From NCBI GenBank assembly GCA_021810735.1, contig JAJZIF010000087.1, positions 1 through 10,564 on the forward strand: a DNA stretch of 10,564 nt. The letters run 5' to 3'. The notes below the pieces were generated by a model, which did not search any database, had not been told where the DNA came from, and saw only the letters and a program-made list of their open reading frames with translations. The translations under genes were made by a program, and so were the position numbers. Shown one piece after another: positions 6,618 to 10,564 of the stretch. The DNA is from Acidobacteriota bacterium (GTDB lineage Bacteria > Acidobacteriota > Terriglobia > Terriglobales > Acidobacteriaceae). Each line of letters begins with the position of its first letter. Position 1 is the first letter of the stretch.

Positions 6618-7102
6618 CTCCAATGTAAATCGCCATCGATGAAACTGGTGCCGGACCAGCGGAAACGCATGGCACTGTTACCGATCAAGGGGGCCTACTG
6701 GTCGATGTAGCGAATCGTACATAATCAGGAAAAACTTACTCTATAAGCCTCATAGGTGTGGCTATACACAAAAGGAGAGCGCGGAAACCATCGACAGCAG
6801 TGGACCTCGTCTCGACCTTTCAATACATTTCTAGGACTGGACACAAACTTTTTGCAAATGAGAGTTTAGATCGCCTATGCCAAATGTTGAAAAGCGATGT
6901 GGCATTGTTGCCGGTCGTGCCCCAAACTGAAAGTTGGGCTGCGTTCGTTGGCACGATCTGGCAAGTCATCTGCCCTTGAGTGAATTATTCGGACGCTTCA
7001 GACGAGTCCATAATGCGATTTCAGTCGAGCCGATATAGCAAACCGCTTTATAACAAAAACAGTTAATGGTCAGCAGCGATGCAGGGTCCAGGTGAAACTT
7101 AC
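6618..7102. other. 485-base gap without a convincing gene
   Basis: Two open stretches were considered and not accepted. One is a 73-codon frame from GTG 6758 to 6979, hydrophilic at the start and without a recognisable motif. The other is a 23-codon frame 6639-6710 encoding MKLVPDQRKRMALLPIKGAY, possibly a decayed gene end. A hairpin-like CCCAA/TTGGG lies at about 6921-6938. TATAAC (7049-7054), about 50 bases before the regulator start, is a possible -10 box, with no good -35 partner. The gap could be eroded coding DNA or a long regulatory leader for the IclR gene. Confidence 0.4.
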
Positions 7103-7918
7103 ATGAAGGAATTAATAGCTGTTTCCACTAGAGATCCAGCCAAGGAACGATATACGACGCCGGCCCTAGAAAAGGGCTTGGATATTCTGGAGCTTTTTGC
7201 ATCTACTTCCGAGGCAATGACAAAGAGTGAGGTAGCCCGAAAGCTGGGACGCACTGTCTCTGAAGTATTTCGGATGCTGATCTGCCTTGAACAGCGAGGG
7301 TACATCTCTCAGTCCTCAGATGGCGAGCGATTTCGCTTGACGCTTCGCTTGTTCAAGATGGGACAGGAACATCCTCCCGAGAAGCGATTGATCGTCGAAG
7401 CATTACCAGTCATGCATCGGGTCACCCAGGCTCTCAACCAATCCTGCCATTTAGGAGTGGTAGACGGAGGAAAGGTCGTCATTCTGGCGCACGTCAATGC
7501 TCCCGCTAGCAGTGGTTGGTATGTGAAGGCAGGCGCAACCGTCGATTTGATGCAAGCCGCCACAGGTTATGTGATTCTCGCGTATCAGCGAGCAGAGGTC
7601 CGCGACTTAGAAATTTTGGAGTGGCAACGCCAAACCAAGGCAAAGGTACCGAAGGACTTACATATGCACCTATCGAAAATACGGAAACAAGGCTATGAAG
7701 AAAGATCGAGCTACCAAGTACGCGGAGTGATGAATGTCAGTTTCCCGATTTTAGATGATCGAGGATATGCCATCGCTGCACTGTCGGTACCATTTTTCAA
7801 GCGGATTGGAGACCGGATCACTACCGCAGACGTTCGAAACCAATTGCGGCTGGGAGTACAGCAGATTTCACTCGAGATCGGTGGGGTGGGCATGGCAGAT
7901 GTAGGAGTATCGAGGTGA
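7103..7918 (+). CDS. IclR-family transcriptional regulator
   Basis: DNA-binding regulator, 271 residues from ATG 7103. This start is preferred over in-frame ATG 7079 because AGGTGA (7090-7095) lies 7 bases before it. The N-terminal winged helix-turn-helix runs over about residues 22-68, from ALEKGLDILELF through MTKSEVARKLGRTVSEVFRM to LEQRGYI. It is followed by the linker YxL-like FRLTLRLFKMG. The C-terminal effector domain (about 90-260) shows CHLGVVDGGKVVILAHV, MQAATGYVILAY (the usual TAxGKALLAF site) and the family close RGVMNVSFPILDDRGYAIAALSVP. IclR proteins bind small acids or sugars and act as repressors or activators of adjacent catabolic genes. It is the last gene on the plus strand before the IS66 fragment, so it is the natural candidate for control of the fucose genes. 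Effector unknown. Confidence 0.9.
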   Translation: MKELIAVSTRDPAKERYTTPALEKGLDILELFASTSEAMTKSEVARKLGRTVSEVFRMLICLEQRGYISQSSDGERFRLTLRLFKMGQEHPPEKRLIVEALPVMHRVTQALNQSCHLGVVDGGKVVILAHVNAPASSGWYVKAGATVDLMQAATGYVILAYQRAEVRDLEILEWQRQTKAKVPKDLHMHLSKIRKQGYEERSSYQVRGVMNVSFPILDDRGYAIAALSVPFFKRIGDRITTADVRNQLRLGVQQISLEIGGVGMADVGVSR

Positions 7919-8067
7919 GAAGGGCATCGATGCTCATCATCATCTTTCGCGGTATTCCAAGGGCGCCTATCGTTGTGACGTAAGTGTTAGACCCGCTTTC
8001 AATTACCCAGAATTCTAAACTGAATCAGAAATAGTAATGATCAAATGTGTTAGGTCTTGGTCTGCCC
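7919..8067. other. Short spacer between the regulator and IS66
   Basis: No gene or strong hairpin is seen. The last eight bases, GTCTGCCC (8060-8067), would be the left copy of the 8-bp target duplication made by IS66 elements. The right copy is lost because the element is truncated, so this cannot be tested in the window. Confidence 0.4.
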
Positions 8068-8089
8068 GTAAGCGTCCGGGTCTGGCCGT
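8068..8089 (+). repeat. IS66 left terminal inverted repeat
   Basis: GTAAGCGTCCGGGTCTGGC and the next few bases form the left terminus. The GTAA start and GC-rich body are typical of IS66. The length (about 22 bases) is inferred because the partner repeat is missing. Confidence 0.6.
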
Positions 8090-8095
8090 ATAGAC

Positions 8096-8521
8096 ATGAG
8101 CGTCTGCGTGGCCGACGATTTGTTTGTGAGCGATGCGATACAAGTTGCTGGGGATGGTGGCCGGGGGAAGCGGGTGTATCGCACGGCGGAGGAGAAGCGG
8201 CGGATCGTTGAAGCGGCGCTGATGCCGGGCGCATCGATCGCGCGTGTAGCGCGTGAGCACGGAGTCAACGCCAACCAGGTCTTCCAGTGGAGGTACGAGC
8301 ACCGCAAAGGGATTGGCTGGGCCGCCAGCCAGCCGCGAACTGATCTTTTGCCGGTGACCGTGACCGGCGAGCCGGACAGTGTGAGGGCGCCTGAAGTCGC
8401 GCCCCTGGCAGTCGCGTCAGGTTCGATTCACATTGAGTTGCCGGGCCGCGCATTGGTGAGCGTAGAGAGCGGCGTCGATCCGGCACTGGTGCAGGCGGTG
8501 CTGGGGAGCCTGTTGCGATGA
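8096..8521 (+). CDS. tnpA: IS66-family accessory protein TnpA
   Basis: 141-residue accessory protein of IS66. A helix-turn-helix covers about residues 30-72: TAEEKRRIVEAALMPGAS, then IARVAREHGVNANQVFQW, then RYEHRKG, the transposase-8/OrfA-like DNA-binding fold. The middle is Pro/Ala-rich and low-complexity, and the end, LVQAVLGSLLR, resembles other IS66 TnpA tails. It overlaps tnpB by ATGA (8518-8521), implying translational coupling. There is no clear ribosome-binding site before ATG 8096. The gene itself looks intact, but its partner tnpC is not present in the fragment. Confidence 0.85.
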   Translation: MSVCVADDLFVSDAIQVAGDGGRGKRVYRTAEEKRRIVEAALMPGASIARVAREHGVNANQVFQWRYEHRKGIGWAASQPRTDLLPVTVTGEPDSVRAPEVAPLAVASGSIHIELPGRALVSVESGVDPALVQAVLGSLLR

Positions 8522-8679
8522 TCGAGCTGAGGACAGGCACGCGGATCTGGATCGCAGCCGGATTCACCGATCTGCGGCGCGGCTTTCAGGGACTCAGTAC
8601 TCTGGTCGAGACGGTGCTGGAACAGCAACCGTATTCCGGTCACGTCTTCGTCTTCCGCGGCAAGCGCGGGGATCGTCTT
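8518..8679 (+). pseudogene. tnpB: IS66 TnpB, truncated after 54 residues
   Basis: MIELRTGTRIWIAAGFTDLR opens a standard IS66 TnpB (PF05717-type, normally about 115 residues). GFQGLSTLVE and SGHVFVFRGKRGDRL follow at the expected positions. After Leu54 the frame runs into foreign sequence and ends at 8733 with a tail read from the antisense of the recombinase end. The missing half carries the KVLWWDGxG core, so the product should be non-functional. Confidence 0.85.
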
Positions 8680-8680
8680 T

Positions 8681-8696
8681 CATGGTGCATCCTCCT
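8681..8696 (-). promoter_or_regulatory. Orphan ribosome-binding site and start codon of a lost downstream gene
   Basis: On the minus strand, directly after the recombinase stop (TGA, 8699-8697), a perfect AGGAGG (8696-8691) is followed after 7 bases by ATG (8683-8681). This is the start of a second gene coupled to the recombinase. The codons beyond ATG immediately enter antisense tnpB sequence, so only the translation start survives. It marks the junction to within a few bases. Confidence 0.6.
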
Positions 8697-10483
8697 TCAG
8701 AAGCCGGGGAGCTTGAGAGTCTTGTTTTGGTGATACTGAAGCACTTTGAGAGGTCTTCTGTCGATCACATCCTGCACGCCTATCTTGACCTGCTTTGATT
8801 CGAGAGCCGCGACGGGTACTTTCCATGGAGCACAAGACATGAGTTGCTGGGCAGGTAGTACGCCGGCCTTGATAAGGCGGATTACGGATCCCACGCAGAT
8901 CTTCAGTCGTCGCGCAGTTTCATCAACACTGATAGTCTCCGGACCTGCCGCAGCAGTATCGAACTCCGGTACTCCGAGTCGTTCGCGCAGCGCACGCACG
9001 CGAAGTGTCGTCCAGGACTCGCCATCGTTTCTCTTGCACCGCATTCGATTCATCGTCACCGCGAGTTGTCGATCGGGCCAGTGTCCGCCGAGCGTTCGGA
9101 TCACCTCCACAGGGCTGGGATGCCGATCATCGGGATATCGGCCGGTCCGGGTGCGAGCCAAGCGGATCTCGGTGTGCCTTCCACCTGTCCAGTGGACCGT
9201 CATAGCGACTTCGTCTTTGGCATTGTCCAGATCGATGACGACCTCCTGTATCAGAACCCGAGTCAACCGTTGCTTGGTTCGCATCGTGGCGCTGGGCGCA
9301 TTCCAAGCCGATGCCAGGTCATGCGCGAGCGCCAGCAAGCTGTCCTTATCGACTTGCGGGCGAGAAGATGTCTGCTCGTCCATACGAGCGAGTCGCTGCT
9401 CCAGTTGGGCGACACGCTCAAGAGCGATATTCCATCGCGACTCAAGCTCACGGGCCACCAGACGTTTTGCCGGATCAACGGCTTCGTACCGGCGCGATGC
9501 CAGCGATGCCTCGTAACGGGCATGCTCCAGATCGCGCGTTGTTGCCCGCCTCAGATCATCATCGGCCCTTATCACCCGTTGCGCAGCTCCGAGCGCAGCC
9601 TCGACCGCAAGCGGAGTGACAGCATCCATGATGTGATTTGCGATCGTCTGGTCGATTCGGACTCCTCCGATTCCTATGCATTGGCCAACACCAACATGTG
9701 CATCATCGCCCCGACATTGATACCGATGTGCGTGGCCCGACCTCATCCCACAGAACACGTGCATGATCCGCCCACAACGACACAGCGGACCAGGCCAGTG
9801 AGTAGAGCCCTACCCCCGCGTGCAGCCTTCCGGGAGGCTCGCTGCAGCATGTATGCATTTTCAGTCAGCATGCGACGGTTCTCCTCGAACTCTTCCCAGC
9901 CGATGTAGCCCTCATGATGATCCTGGATCAGCACATTCCAGGCGTGCATTGGTTTGCGGTGTCCTATTGTCTTTCGCGGCCGACCATCGACGATTTGAAC
10001 CCGGTGCGTCCGCCGCCCGAACGCATACGCGCCAGCATAGATAGGATTCTGCATCATCTCAACAAGATTGTGATAGGCAGGCGTCTGCCAAGTGAGCTTC
10101 TGATGCCTGGCATTCTGTCGAACCACAGGGATTTTGATCTCTGCATCTCTGGCCCACAGGAACAACTGACGCGCACTCCCAAGTTCCCGGAACTTGCGGA
10201 ACATCAGCTTGATCGTCTCGCTGACACGCTCATCTGGATCGATCTCGATCTGATCCACATCATTCCAGCAGTAACCAGGCGGAAGAGAGAAGCGTAACTC
10301 TCCGCGCTTAGCTTTGGAGTCCCGTGCCGCAAGTCCTCGTTGCCGCAGGAGATTCAGTTCATATTTCGACATCGTTCCCTTGAGGCCAAGAAGAAGGCGA
10401 TCGTTGACAAGCCGAGGATCGTAAACGCCATCGTAATCGATCACCAACACGCCCACGACCGCACAGAGATCCACCAGATGGTG
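8697..10483 (-). pseudogene. Large serine recombinase, N-terminally truncated and frameshifted
   Basis: Site-specific DNA recombinase of the large serine type. The upstream frame (from 10483, HHLVDLCAVVGVLVIDYDGV) covers the end of the resolvase catalytic domain (NDRLLLGLKGTMSKYELNLL). The Recombinase domain follows (LPPGYCW, LGSARQLFLW, MMQNPIYAGAYAFGRR), up to RALLTGLVRC. A missing base near 9781 then breaks the zinc-ribbon CGRC. The other frame resumes with GRIMHVFCGMRSGHAHRYQC, a coiled-coil stretch (YEAVDPAKRLVARELESRW) and a C-terminal helix-turn-helix (about 8799-8939) of excisionase type. The catalytic serine and first roughly 100 residues are gone. A TAG stop precedes HHLVD at the insertion junction. 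It cannot be active. Several long plus-strand frames across this region are antisense shadows. Confidence 0.85.
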
Positions 10484-10564
10484 CTAGTGTCCTGTCTCTA
10501 AAATAAGTTGAATAAGATTGCAGTGTGGCTTCATCGGATAAAGTGGGAGGAACTCCGATGGGGC
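10484..10564 (+). mobile_element. Left end of an unclassified insertion sequence inside the recombinase
   Basis: Recombinase homology ends at 10483 in the middle of the catalytic domain, and a new sequence starting near TGTCCTGTCTCTAAAATAAG (10488) begins. It contains GGGAGG (10545-10550) spaced 7 bases from an ATG at 10558. An A+T-rich terminus, a leader of about 70 bases and a strong translation start are the layout of an insertion-sequence end. The family cannot be named from 80 bases. Confidence 0.55.
10558..10564 (+). CDS. Probable transposase start (two codons visible)
   Basis: ATG at 10558 follows GGGAGG at 10545-10550 by 7 bases, an excellent ribosome-binding site at the expected distance from the IS end. 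Only Met-Gly is visible before the window ends, so the product is inferred from position alone. Confidence 0.35.

Larger units (their letters stand above)
8068..8679 (+). mobile_element. Truncated IS66-family element (left end, tnpA, 5' part of tnpB)
   Basis: The left end starts GTAAGCGTCCGGG at 8068, the GTAAGCG opening typical of IS66 inverted repeats, followed by tnpA and the start of tnpB with the family's ATGA overlap. Homology to TnpB stops after residue 54 (GKRGDRL), where the family normally continues with KVLWWD. The rest of tnpB, the large tnpC transposase and the right end are absent. At 8680 the sequence switches to the tail region of a minus-strand recombinase, so the element cannot transpose by itself. 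Confidence 0.8.

Noticed and set aside
6758..6979. 73-codon frame from GTG in the gap before the IclR gene
   Set aside because: Weak ribosome-binding site, unusual start, no recognisable motif and no supporting neighbour. Kept only as a remark in the gap description.
1..8679. Composite transposon carrying the fucose genes between IS5 and IS66
   Set aside because: The flanking elements belong to different families and the IS66 copy is broken, so they cannot form one transposing unit.
8746..9516. 256-codon plus-strand frame across the recombinase
   Set aside because: Ser/Arg-rich translation without motifs, fully antisense to a recombinase whose zinc-ribbon, coiled-coil and HTH segments are recognisable on the minus strand. 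The 280-codon frame 9066-9908 is rejected for the same reason.
1..10564. CRISPR array, tRNA or rRNA genes
   Set aside because: No regularly spaced direct repeats and no cloverleaf or ribosomal RNA sequence were recognised on either strand; a weakly conserved small RNA cannot be excluded by eye.

Overview
The window looks like a piece of an L-fucose utilisation locus from an environmental Gram-negative chromosome, bounded on both sides by mobile-element debris. G+C is moderate (about 58% in a sampled line of the second fucosidase gene, about 45% in the mutarotase gene). Two Tat-exported GH29 enzymes, a Gfo/Idh/MocA oxidoreductase, a 2-keto-3-deoxy-L-fuconate-type SDR and this mix of insertion sequences together suggest a soil Acidobacteriota (Terriglobia). 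That placement rests on pattern recognition only and is not proven.

Layout, left to right. Positions 1-124 are the end of an IS5-family element carrying the first 16 codons of a minus-strand transposase. Positions 125-551 are a non-coding leader with three small hairpins and a candidate promoter. Two plus-strand alpha-L-fucosidases (GH29), each with a twin-arginine signal, occupy 552-1919 and 2144-3949. A 324-base gap follows, with a perfect 19-bp tandem duplication and a terminator-like hairpin. Next come a Gfo/Idh/MocA oxidoreductase (4274-5353) and, 21 bases later, an SDR dehydrogenase (5375-6133). After a 145-base gap with a composite inverted repeat come a RhaM-type sugar mutarotase (6279-6617), about 485 bases with no convincing gene, and an IclR-family regulator (7103-7918).

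From 8068 to the right edge everything is mobile DNA. A truncated IS66 element has an intact left end and tnpA, but tnpB stops after 54 codons. It is joined head-on to a minus-strand large serine recombinase pseudogene (8697-10483), which has a one-base deletion in its zinc-ribbon CxxC and has lost its catalytic N-terminus. The loss coincides with the start of another insertion sequence (about 10484-10564), whose transposase appears to start at 10558.

Inferred working model: the two exported fucosidases release L-fucose from glycans or plant/algal polysaccharides. The mutarotase interconverts the anomers, the Gfo/Idh/MocA and SDR enzymes carry out oxidations of a non-phosphorylative L-fucose pathway, and the IclR protein senses a pathway intermediate. 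A TGACAAA-type motif recurs upstream of the first fucosidase and, in two inverted copies, upstream of the mutarotase. It is a candidate shared operator. Lactonase, dehydratase, hydrolase and transporter genes are not in the window.
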